A DNA stretch of 8,108 nucleotides from an uncultured Lentisphaeria bacterium. GTDB taxonomy: Bacteria > Verrucomicrobiota > Lentisphaeria > Victivallales > Victivallaceae. The stretch is from assembly GCA_903821255.1 (NCBI GenBank), contig CAIJKT010000623.1, forward strand, positions 1-8,108. The letters are read 5' to 3'. The notes beneath the pieces were generated by a model. It saw only the letters and a list, made by a program, of their open reading frames with translations. It was not told the DNA's origin and searched no databases. Made by a program: the position numbers and the translations under genes. Below are positions 1-6,525 of this stretch, piece by piece (the first letter of the stretch is position 1; each line of letters opens with the position of its first letter).

Positions 1-731
1 GGCAATTCCTTGTTTTCTGTGTTCTGACTGGATGGTTTATGATAAGAACCTGGAAATTTGAGAGGAACTTGAGAAATTGCGGATTTATTGCTGCTATCCT
101 GTTTTTCTATCTTTTCTGGTTTTTTACTTCGCAACAGAGCCGTTTTGTCCTGCCGCTTTATTTTTTAGTGATGATGGCGGGAACTTATGAGTTTTGCCGG
201 CTGGTTCACAAATGGGTTTTGATCTTTTTTGTTCTGCTTTTCACATTTTGTGCATCTGTTAATCTGGATTGGGACTCTATCCGGCATTATTACGTGACAT
301 GGAGGTGGGTTTTCGGTGATCCCAGAGGAGTTCAGAAATATCTTGAAATTGGCACCCGCGATAAAGGTTTTGTAAGGGCGATGGCGGCAATCGCGGAAAA
401 GACACCGCAGCAATCGAAGATTATGCTGATATTTGAACGCCGCGGACTTTACATGGCGCGTCAGTATGTGATTGCGACTCCTTTCTATCAGGAACAATAT
501 TTTACTCCGCTTCCCAACAGCAGCAATGAGGTGATGGATGTTCTGCAGAAGGAGAAAATAGACTATATCCTGGTTGGCGCATCGGGTGTAAATCCGGATC
601 ATCTTGAGGAGTACAATGCGGTCTATATGCAATTTGGAGAACTGCTTGCCCGCCTGAAAGCCGCGAATAAACTGGAGGATGTCTGGTTTGATGACTGCTA
701 CGGACTGTATAAAGTAATCCGTTCCAATTAG
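1..731 (+). CDS. C-terminal part of a GT39/ArnT-like membrane glycosyltransferase (5' end outside window)
   Basis: The frame is open to the left edge (first full codon at base 3), so the ATG at 39 is probably an internal Met and the gene starts before the window. The visible ~242 residues begin with hydrophobic helices. One is followed by the phrase TSQQSRFVLPLYF, which resembles the QQxRFxLP segment near the last membrane helices of GT-C (PMT/ArnT, GT39) glycosyltransferases. Another helix follows (HKWVLIFFVLLFTFCASVNL), then a soluble tail of about 140 residues with the phrases EKIDYILVGASG and WFDDCYGLYKVI, typical of the extracytoplasmic C-terminal domain of such proteins. Family knowledge suggests transfer of a sugar from a polyprenyl-phosphate donor at the outer face of the inner membrane. 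The catalytic N-terminal loop is not in the window, so donor and acceptor cannot be judged. Codons look richer in T and A than in the next gene. The family call is fairly safe; the exact function is unknown. Confidence 0.7.
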   Translation, partial: QFLVFCVLTGWFMIRTWKFERNLRNCGFIAAILFFYLFWFFTSQQSRFVLPLYFLVMMAGTYEFCRLVHKWVLIFFVLLFTFCASVNLDWDSIRHYYVTWRWVFGDPRGVQKYLEIGTRDKGFVRAMAAIAEKTPQQSKIMLIFERRGLYMARQYVIATPFYQEQYFTPLPNSSNEVMDVLQKEKIDYILVGASGVNPDHLEEYNAVYMQFGELLARLKAANKLEDVWFDDCYGLYKVIRSN

Positions 732-830
732 ACTTATCGCAGCCACGCGATGCCTAACATGATGCAACAATGATAGGCCGGGAATCACCTCACTCCGCCG
801 AAAATTGCGGTTGATTAACTTCTTTATTGT

Positions 831-847
831 TGATGATGATGATGATG
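831..847. repeat. short TGA trinucleotide microsatellite
   Basis: Five and two-thirds tandem copies of TGA stand between the two membrane-protein genes, about 70 bp upstream of the likely promoter. It lies outside coding sequence, so changes in copy number would not shift a reading frame. It is too far from the -35 box to alter promoter spacing directly. It is probably neutral. Confidence 0.85.
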
Positions 848-912
848 CCGGTTGTGATTGTTGATTTTTAATTTGTTCTCATTCTTTTTTTACTGCATTA
901 TAATTTATAATC

Positions 913-940
913 TTGAAAATACTTTAATGATTGGTATAAT
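913..940 (+). promoter_or_regulatory. sigma70-like promoter for the TPR membrane protein gene
   Basis: TTGAAA (913-918, five of six matches to TTGACA) is followed after 16 bp by a perfect TATAAT (935-940). The -10 is preceded by TGG (932-934), giving an extended -10 (TGnTATAAT). The region upstream is AT-rich, as in an UP element. Transcription would start near 947, leaving about 175 nt of leader before the start codon at 1123. It faces the downstream plus-strand gene. AT-rich sequence gives such boxes by chance more often, so this is a good candidate and not a proven promoter. Confidence 0.55.
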
Positions 941-1110
941 TATAAAATGGCGTAAAGGTATTTAAGAAACAGAAAGACCATAATATTGAGTTTTCAGGTG
1001 AAAGATAAAGCGCTTAATACAGACGGTTCATCTCTGTATACGGTCAATAAGGTATTCCACCCTGTCGCGCAACGCTGCGGTTTGCATTGCGCAATCGGGC
1101 CCGGTTCGTC

Positions 1111-1115
1111 AGGAG
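1111..1115 (+). promoter_or_regulatory. Shine-Dalgarno site that fixes the start at 1123
   Basis: AGGAG lies 7 nt before the ATG at 1123. An in-frame TTG at 1087 would add 12 residues (basic, not hydrophobic) but has no comparable purine-rich site. The ATG at 1123 is therefore preferred. Confidence 0.75.
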
Positions 1116-1122
1116 CTTCGGC

Positions 1123-3087
1123 ATGAAGCGCCCTAAAATAGCGACATCCGCTTGTCTTTCAACCAATCACTGGTTTGCAGGTATTCTCATCATTCTGCTG
1201 GGCTCCTTCGTCTACTCATCTGTCTTCTACGCCCAATTCCTGTTTGACGACGACATCCTTATCACCAACAACGTCCTCATTCAAGCTTCCAACGGCCTCT
1301 CAAAAATCTGGTTCTCCACTCAACCAGTGGACTATTTCCCGATAACCAACACCGCCTTCTGGATCGAGTGGCGACTTTTCGGCGATTCCCCGCTCGGATA
1401 TCACGTCGTTAACCTCGTGCTCCATCTCATCGCCTCGCTCCTTATCTGGGCCGTTCTGGACCGCTTGATGATTCCAGGGTCCTGGCTAGCCGCCATACTC
1501 TTCGCCATTCACCCGGTCGCGGTTCCATCGGTAGCATGGATCAGCGAACAAAAGAACACTCTTTCCATTTGCTTCTATCTTTTGTCCATTCTCGCCTACC
1601 TTGCGTTCCTTGACCGTCAACTCTCTGACCAGCGCCGCCGTCGCGATTACGTCTTTGCTCTTGCCGCTTTCCTGCTGGCTCTCCTCGCAAAACCGGCTGT
1701 TGTCGTCCTTCCTGTCATACTGCTCATGCTTATCTGGTGGAAACGCCGGAAAGTCACTCCCCGCGACATTTTCGCCCTCGTTCCATTTTTCGCGCTTGCA
1801 CTTGTAATGGGCCTGGTCACTATCTGGTTCCAGTTGTGGCGTATCACCAGTGATACGGATATTATCCCGCTGGAACCATGGCTTTGCCGAATTGCAGGTA
1901 CAGGAAGGGGAGTCTGGTTCTATCTTTACAAGGCCATTGCTCCACTGAACCTGACGATAATTTACCCGAAATGGATAATTAACCCCGCCGATTTGCTCTC
2001 CTATCTGCCTCTGACACTCCTTCTGGCCCTGTTCACCCTCCTGATTTACCTCTCAGCGCACCGGCGTCTTGCCTGGAGTCGCGCTGCTTTATTTGCGTTT
2101 GCCTGCTTTGTTATCACCCTCTGCCCGGTTCTCGGAATTGTCCGCATGGCGTTCCGCGCCTACTCTCCCGTCGCCGATCACCTGCAGTATTTCGCACTTC
2201 CCGCCATTACCGCTTTGCTCGCCGCAGCAATCGTCACGCTGGCTCAACGATGCCGCTCCTTAAAATTGCCCATGTACTTTCTCGCTTTCGCTCTCGTGCT
2301 GACCTTCACTTTCCTCGCATGGGTTCGCGTTCAATTTTTTCAGGATATAGAAACCGTGTCCAGGCAGAACATCGCGGTCAATCCTGATGCAGCGTTTGCC
2401 TGGCATAACCTCGGCTATGCCCTTGCGCATCAGGCCCCCGCCCCTGCCACTCTCCAGGCAGCCGCCGACGCCTTTAATTGCGAACTGAAAATCTTTCCAG
2501 CATCCGTCAAAGGCACACTCAGCCTCGCACGCATCCTCATCCAGTCCGGACAACTCAGCGAGGCCCTCTCACGACTCAATAGCGCCCTTGCCCTTAACCC
2601 CGATAATCCTTTGTTACTTTACAGCCGCGGCTATGTTCGAGGTCGACTCAACGACACCGATGGTGCCATAGCCGACTTCCAGTCTTCCATTCGAGCCGAT
2701 TCCGACAAACCTGACCCACACAACAGCCTTGGCAACATCCTCTCCTCCAAATCCCAATTCCCGGAAGCCATCCGTCACTACAGACGAGCCATAGAACTTG
2801 ACCCCAAATTCGGTGGCGCACACCTAAACCTGGCCAACGCTCTTTTCCGAACCGGTGACCTCAATGAGGCTGCCGCCGAATACCAGACAGCCTTGCAGCT
2901 TAACCCGCAATCGGCAACTGCCCACTTCAAATTCGCAGTATTCCTCCTTAAACAAGGCAACCCCGGCCTGGCCTGCCAACACGCTCAGGCTGCCCTGGAA
3001 CTTGATCCAGGATATGCGCCTGCCCGCGAGATACTGGAACGTGCCAAAGCGATGAGCAATTCGGCCCCGGCCGGCAGTAAAAATTAA
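1123..3087 (+). CDS. TMTC-like multi-membrane protein with C-terminal TPR domain
   Basis: The product has 654 residues from the ATG preceded by AGGAG. Residues about 16-410 hold roughly ten hydrophobic helices; residues about 420-640 are tetratricopeptide repeats, at least five, with units such as the one at 559-592 (LDPKFGGAHLNLANALFRTG then LNEAAAEYQTAL). The N-terminal loop carries FDDDILITNN (41-50), then YFPIT (71-75), HPVAVPSVAWISEQKNTLS (130-148) and a LLAKP segment (187-191). These match the recurring phrases of TMTC/GT-C type proteins (DDxxxIxxN, HPVHxESVAW, LxxKP). The acidic pair in the first loop is where GT-C enzymes bind metal and lipid-linked sugar. In animals TMTC proteins O-mannosylate cadherins; bacterial members are mostly uncharacterised, so a glycosyltransferase role with a TPR partner-binding tail is inference. 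It follows another membrane glycosyltransferase gene on the same strand but has its own candidate promoter. Codons are rich in C and pyrimidines, unlike its left neighbour. Confidence 0.85.
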   Translation: MKRPKIATSACLSTNHWFAGILIILLGSFVYSSVFYAQFLFDDDILITNNVLIQASNGLSKIWFSTQPVDYFPITNTAFWIEWRLFGDSPLGYHVVNLVLHLIASLLIWAVLDRLMIPGSWLAAILFAIHPVAVPSVAWISEQKNTLSICFYLLSILAYLAFLDRQLSDQRRRRDYVFALAAFLLALLAKPAVVVLPVILLMLIWWKRRKVTPRDIFALVPFFALALVMGLVTIWFQLWRITSDTDIIPLEPWLCRIAGTGRGVWFYLYKAIAPLNLTIIYPKWIINPADLLSYLPLTLLLALFTLLIYLSAHRRLAWSRAALFAFACFVITLCPVLGIVRMAFRAYSPVADHLQYFALPAITALLAAAIVTLAQRCRSLKLPMYFLAFALVLTFTFLAWVRVQFFQDIETVSRQNIAVNPDAAFAWHNLGYALAHQAPAPATLQAAADAFNCELKIFPASVKGTLSLARILIQSGQLSEALSRLNSALALNPDNPLLLYSRGYVRGRLNDTDGAIADFQSSIRADSDKPDPHNSLGNILSSKSQFPEAIRHYRRAIELDPKFGGAHLNLANALFRTGDLNEAAAEYQTALQLNPQSATAHFKFAVFLLKQGNPGLACQHAQAALELDPGYAPAREILERAKAMSNSAPAGSKN

Positions 3088-3367
3088 AAACTTCCAGTAT
3101 AGTCAGTATGCCGCGGATGCGCCATTATTTTGAGCGCCGCTGTGGTAACATATTCCGCAGTTGCGCAGGCCTGTGCGCGGGATGATCCGATGAAGCAAAC
3201 CGAGGCTGTATAAGGGCGAAGCTGACGAAGGAGATATACCCAAACGACGCAATCCGAATAGTTGAACTGTATCAGGCTGTTTTCACCCGGCCGGGGAATG
3301 CATTGCCTTGTGCAAAGCGTTGCCCATTAAGCAGTAAAAAATGTATTGTTCAACTGCGTAATATGGG
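3088..3367. other. convergent intergenic region without a convincing gene
   Basis: The plus-strand TPR gene and the minus-strand operon end here facing each other. I see no classic terminator (GC stem plus T-run) in either direction. Structures present are GCGCA/TGCGC around a 6-nt loop near 3154-3169, the perfect palindrome CCCGGCCGGG (3287-3296), and the inverted pair AGTTGAAC (3260-3267) and GTTCAACT (3348-3355) about 80 bp apart. A plus-strand frame is open from 3186 to a TAA at 3369-3371 (about 61 codons) but has no good start with a ribosome binding site and no family I recognise. Confidence 0.6.
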
Positions 3368-4375
3368 TTAATAGTAATATCGGATGATTGCCTCTTTTTT
3401 CAGTTTCTCGATGTACTCGGCATAAGCGGTTTCTTTTAACTTGGTTTCCACCTTGTCCCGGAGTTCTCCGCTCAGTTTCTGATAGGAAGCGGTAACGCCC
3501 GGTTCATATTGATCCAGACGCAGAAAATAGGTGCCTTCGTCAGTATTGATCGCGCCGGTGACGTCTCCGGCTTTCAACCCTTTCAGCGCCCTGGCGAATT
3601 CCGGCCTCAGGCGCGGTTCATCTATCCAGCCAAGGTCACCGCCGGTTGCGGCATTCGGACCATCGGAATAAAGCGTTACCAGCGAGGTGAAGTTCTTTTT
3701 GCTGCACGATTTCAGCTCCTCATTTATCTGCTGCATGGCCTGGTCGTATTTATCATGATCCTTTTTCAGCATCATCAGTTCAAGCTTGAGTCTGGCCGGG
3801 GTGGAGAATTCACTTTTATGCTGCTCATAATACTCGAACAACTCTTTCGGCGTCAGGTTTACCGAGGCGTAGTAGTAATTATTGATCATCACCTGGATCG
3901 CGATTTTGTCTTTGGCCTTTTTGCGCAGTTCCTCCAGGGAGGAGCCCACTTTTTTGGCTTTTGCCTCAAGTTCATGCCTGGTCGCGCAGCCGTAGCTGAT
4001 TGCCAGATCATCAATCAGACTTTCTATATATTGATCCGGGATCTCAAATTTCTTCTTTTCATAATCAGCGAGCACCAGATGGCGGTTTATGATTTCACTA
4101 AGAACTTTCTTCCGCATCTTGTGTACTTCCTGATACAGGTCGTTCCCGTTATAAACCAGGCATAACTTGGATTCCTCGCGCCTGCTGTCGTAGATTACAT
4201 CCATCAAACTGACCGGAATGCCGTTCACAGACGCCAGAATTGAGTCTACTTTCTCATCCGGCCGCAGATTGGGCGGCTGGACTGTTTTCGGCGCAATATC
4301 CATGAAATCCGGCTCCGCGGCAAATACCGGAGCAACCAGTAACAAGACATTAATAATTATCAGACTTGCTTTCAT
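3368..4375 (-). CDS. secreted SurA-like chaperone with a single parvulin-type domain
   Basis: The product has 335 residues. The start ATG follows AGG with a 4-nt gap. Residues 1-20 form a signal peptide (MKAS, a hydrophobic stretch, then VFA-A), so the protein is exported, probably to the periplasm. Residues about 44-175 match a SurA N-terminal domain (SILASVNGIPVSLMDV, then charged helices with LSEIINRHLVLADYEKKKFEIP). Residues about 190-290 form a PpiC/rotamase domain, shown best by YSDGPNAATGGDLGWIDE (236-253) and the following PEFARALKGLKAGDVTG. A C-terminal helix returns, as in SurA, and ends in YYY. Family knowledge: SurA-type proteins escort outer-membrane proteins. E. coli SurA has about 428 residues and two parvulin domains, while this protein has one. 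The histidines usual in active parvulins (in the first strand and in the last GYH strand) are not seen: the strands read RLKLELMML and GTYFLRL. It is probably the last gene of the thyX-pdxA operon, 62 bp after the preceding stop. Confidence 0.85.
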   Translation of the reverse strand: MKASLIIINVLLLVAPVFAAEPDFMDIAPKTVQPPNLRPDEKVDSILASVNGIPVSLMDVIYDSRREESKLCLVYNGNDLYQEVHKMRKKVLSEIINRHLVLADYEKKKFEIPDQYIESLIDDLAISYGCATRHELEAKAKKVGSSLEELRKKAKDKIAIQVMINNYYYASVNLTPKELFEYYEQHKSEFSTPARLKLELMMLKKDHDKYDQAMQQINEELKSCSKKNFTSLVTLYSDGPNAATGGDLGWIDEPRLRPEFARALKGLKAGDVTGAINTDEGTYFLRLDQYEPGVTASYQKLSGELRDKVETKLKETAYAEYIEKLKKEAIIRYYY

Positions 4376-4437
4376 ATTACCTGTTTTTTGAATTGATAAG
4401 TTAGCATCTCAAGCTTTTATCTGCAAATGCCGGAAGC

Positions 4438-6525
4438 TTAAGATCTCTTTTGATACGGCATCGCGGAGAAAAGCAGCGGCAGGCGCAGTAGCAGCAGCAG
4501 GATTACGCTGAGTAAAACTCCATTTCCCTGAAACAGGATCATTGGTAAAAACACAATCCCGCAGGTATGGCCGAAATAACGCAGCGCCGGCAGAGACTCA
4601 TTTTTCATTAACGTCACCCGTCTTGAAAGAATCTCCTCCGCCATTCCGGCGGAAACCGCCAGACAGAAAATGCTTCCCAGCAATACCGGATAGAAAAAGT
4701 CAATTTCATTGAAGTAGAGCAGCAGCGGACAAAGACAGGAGATGGTGGCCATGATTGTCTTCATGGAAGGAATGCGCAGCAATATCCTGCCGAACGCAAC
4801 TCCGCCCCGCATGCCTAGAAAAACTGGAGTTTTTTCATAAAGGTCCCCTTTGTCCTGCTGATAGGCGATCAGCAGCAGGACAAACAGGCCCATGGTGAAG
4901 AAACCGTTTTCAAAGGTGCCGAATCCCAGCGCATAATTGCCTGTTCTGGACAGGAAAAACCTCATTGCGATGTAAACCGTAATGCTCATAATAAGCAGCA
5001 GAATGATTGCCAGCGGCGGCGGAAGCATTATGCTCTTTTGCAGCTTGCCGTTGAAAATGTCGCCGATAAGACTTGGCGGCGGCTGCGGCTGTTCGATTTC
5101 CGGCAGTGAATACAAGGTGGTTAAAACTCCCCGCGGCATCATAATGCCGCGGGACGCGGAAATCCTGGACAGCCGGTCTTCCAGTTCATTTAAATTACTG
5201 GTCAGTTTGCTGTTGGCGGCCATGGTAAGGGCGGCACAGCCCGGAACCGGCATGATTTGTTTGAAATAATCTCCCATCGGCGGCAGATTGTCTTCCTGCC
5301 CGGTATCTTCCGATTGTTTACTGACGGGACTGGCGGTGACGACAATGCCGGTGGCGGTGATTTTATCTGATGCCAGCCGGTAAATCTGCGAGTTGCCGGG
5401 GTTCCGGATGAAGTCCGGTTCGAGAATCATGATAATGTCAAATTTCGATTCGGTGTTCTGGAGATACTCTTCCGGCGGTATTGACGAAACGAAAAAACGG
5501 CCGGGTGCCGGCGGCAGCATTTCCTTGCTCAGCGCCAGCATGATCAGGTCTTTATACGGACAGAGCAGGCTTATTTCCGCCACATTCGGCAGCTCCAGCA
5601 GAAATTGCGGGATCTGGGAAAACGGCGAAGCGATCATCAGGATTTGCAGATTGCTTGAATCCGACTGCAGCGTCACCGGCAGCATCCCGGCAATATATTT
5701 GCGCGAGTCCTGCGGAATCTGCCAGCGCACGGCACCGTTATCCAATACCAGCAGTTCGCCGTCTTTCCTGCTCAGTACGGTCATTCTGCCGGTTGGCGTA
5801 TTGATGTTTTTGACATAACTCCAGCCGGGCTGCACCTGCTTCCAGTACATTGTGAACAACTTCTGCGAAGTGTACACGCCGCATGCATCCAGCAGCAGCG
5901 CGCATGATGCCATAACCCACAGCAGCGCCCGGAATCCGCGCCGTTTGAAATGCGCGATTCCGGCCAGCAGCGCCGCGGCTATGACCAATATGCCGGCCAG
6001 CGCGGTAATCGCCTGCGCGGAATTGAAACGGTCGGACAGCAGCGGAAAGGTTATGCCGCCGATTATAAGTCCGGTACAGTAGAATAATTCTCCGCCCAGC
6101 CGTTCCCGGTTCTTCATTGAAAACAGCATTGCCATTATCAGGCCGCTGAACAGCCCGACCCACAGCGTGGAAAATGCGGCACAGGCCACCAGCGCGGGCA
6201 TGCCGTTCATGATGCCGATTACCGGCATGGGGAAGAACATCGCGGAAAGCACTGATATCAAGGCTGCGGGAGGAAGAAATATCAACGCTCCGGTCAGGAT
6301 GAATGACTTGTTTTCCTTGTCATGGTCGTTGGCGCGGCAGGATAACATTGCTCCGGCGGCGGACCAGAGGGAAAGGAAAAAAAGCACCAGCGCCGTGGTC
6401 AGCGAAGGATTTTCGAAGCGGGCGATTGCTTCCCGGAGCACAAAAGAAATTGTCTGCAGCACAAAGTAACCGGTGATAAGGAATAAAAACATGTTCCTGT
6501 ACTGGGGCTTGTTTTCATTGCTCAT
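4438..6525 (-). CDS. membrane protein with spermidine-synthase-like core (fused MFS/SpeE type), apparently lacking catalytic residues
   Basis: I chose the ATG at 6525 (protein 695 residues) because AGGA stands 8 nt before it; the longer frame from 6642 would run deep into pdxA and add a Pro/Arg-rich, non-membrane stretch. Residues about 11-215 contain six or seven hydrophobic helices. Residues about 241-480 form a soluble region that follows the order of polyamine-synthase proteins: TPTGRMTVL (243-251), LLVLDNGAVRWQ (258-269), a strand and helix (LQILMIASPFSQIPQFLLELP), then KFDIIMILEPD (361-371). Residues about 503-690 are again membrane helices, including the phrase GFFTMGLFVLLLIAYQ (541-556) and LYEK, which match the C-terminal module of fused MFS/spermidine synthase proteins. 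The glycine-rich nucleotide loop (GGGxG) and the acidic residue after the second strand are missing. It overlaps pdxA by 11 nt, so translation is likely coupled. Role unknown; polyamine synthesis is unlikely. Confidence 0.8.
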   Translation of the reverse strand: MSNENKPQYRNMFLFLITGYFVLQTISFVLREAIARFENPSLTTALVLFFLSLWSAAGAMLSCRANDHDKENKSFILTGALIFLPPAALISVLSAMFFPMPVIGIMNGMPALVACAAFSTLWVGLFSGLIMAMLFSMKNRERLGGELFYCTGLIIGGITFPLLSDRFNSAQAITALAGILVIAAALLAGIAHFKRRGFRALLWVMASCALLLDACGVYTSQKLFTMYWKQVQPGWSYVKNINTPTGRMTVLSRKDGELLVLDNGAVRWQIPQDSRKYIAGMLPVTLQSDSSNLQILMIASPFSQIPQFLLELPNVAEISLLCPYKDLIMLALSKEMLPPAPGRFFVSSIPPEEYLQNTESKFDIIMILEPDFIRNPGNSQIYRLASDKITATGIVVTASPVSKQSEDTGQEDNLPPMGDYFKQIMPVPGCAALTMAANSKLTSNLNELEDRLSRISASRGIMMPRGVLTTLYSLPEIEQPQPPPSLIGDIFNGKLQKSIMLPPPLAIILLLIMSITVYIAMRFFLSRTGNYALGFGTFENGFFTMGLFVLLLIAYQQDKGDLYEKTPVFLGMRGGVAFGRILLRIPSMKTIMATISCLCPLLLYFNEIDFFYPVLLGSIFCLAVSAGMAEEILSRRVTLMKNESLPALRYFGHTCGIVFLPMILFQGNGVLLSVILLLLLRLPLLFSAMPYQKRS

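Larger units (their letters stand above)
732..1122. other. AT-rich intergenic region and leader upstream of the TPR membrane protein
   Basis: No gene is convincing here. Just after the upstream stop, ATCGC (736-740) and GCGAT (747-751) can form a 5-bp stem, but no T-run follows, so it is a poor intrinsic terminator. CCGC (795-798) and GCGG (807-810) form another weak stem. ATTGTTGAT occurs twice (826-834 and 857-865), flanking a TGA trinucleotide run. The part from about 860 to 1000 is strongly AT-rich and holds the promoter listed separately; the part after 1000 is a GC-richer leader. A small open frame in this leader (998-1126) is discussed under findings. ATTGCGCAAT (1086-1095) is a perfect 10-bp palindrome of unknown meaning. 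Confidence 0.7.

Noticed and set aside
165..788. Minus-strand open frame of 207 codons
   Set aside because: It lies antisense to the glycosyltransferase tail and shows no domain.
3227..3239. GAAGGAGATATAC, identical to the strong phage T7 gene 10 / expression-vector ribosome site
   Set aside because: No start codon follows at a usable distance and there is no vector sequence around it; treated as coincidence.
3287..3296. CCCGGCCGGG as a bidirectional terminator
   Set aside because: The palindrome has no loop and is not followed by a T-run on either strand in the needed position.
3509..4165. Plus-strand open frame of 218 codons
   Set aside because: It lies antisense to the SurA-like gene, which has a signal peptide and recognisable domains.
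4376..4437. Promoter for the SurA-like gene in the 62-bp gap
   Set aside because: The best pair (TTGCAG, 17 bp, TAACTT on the minus strand) matches only three of six bases in each box.
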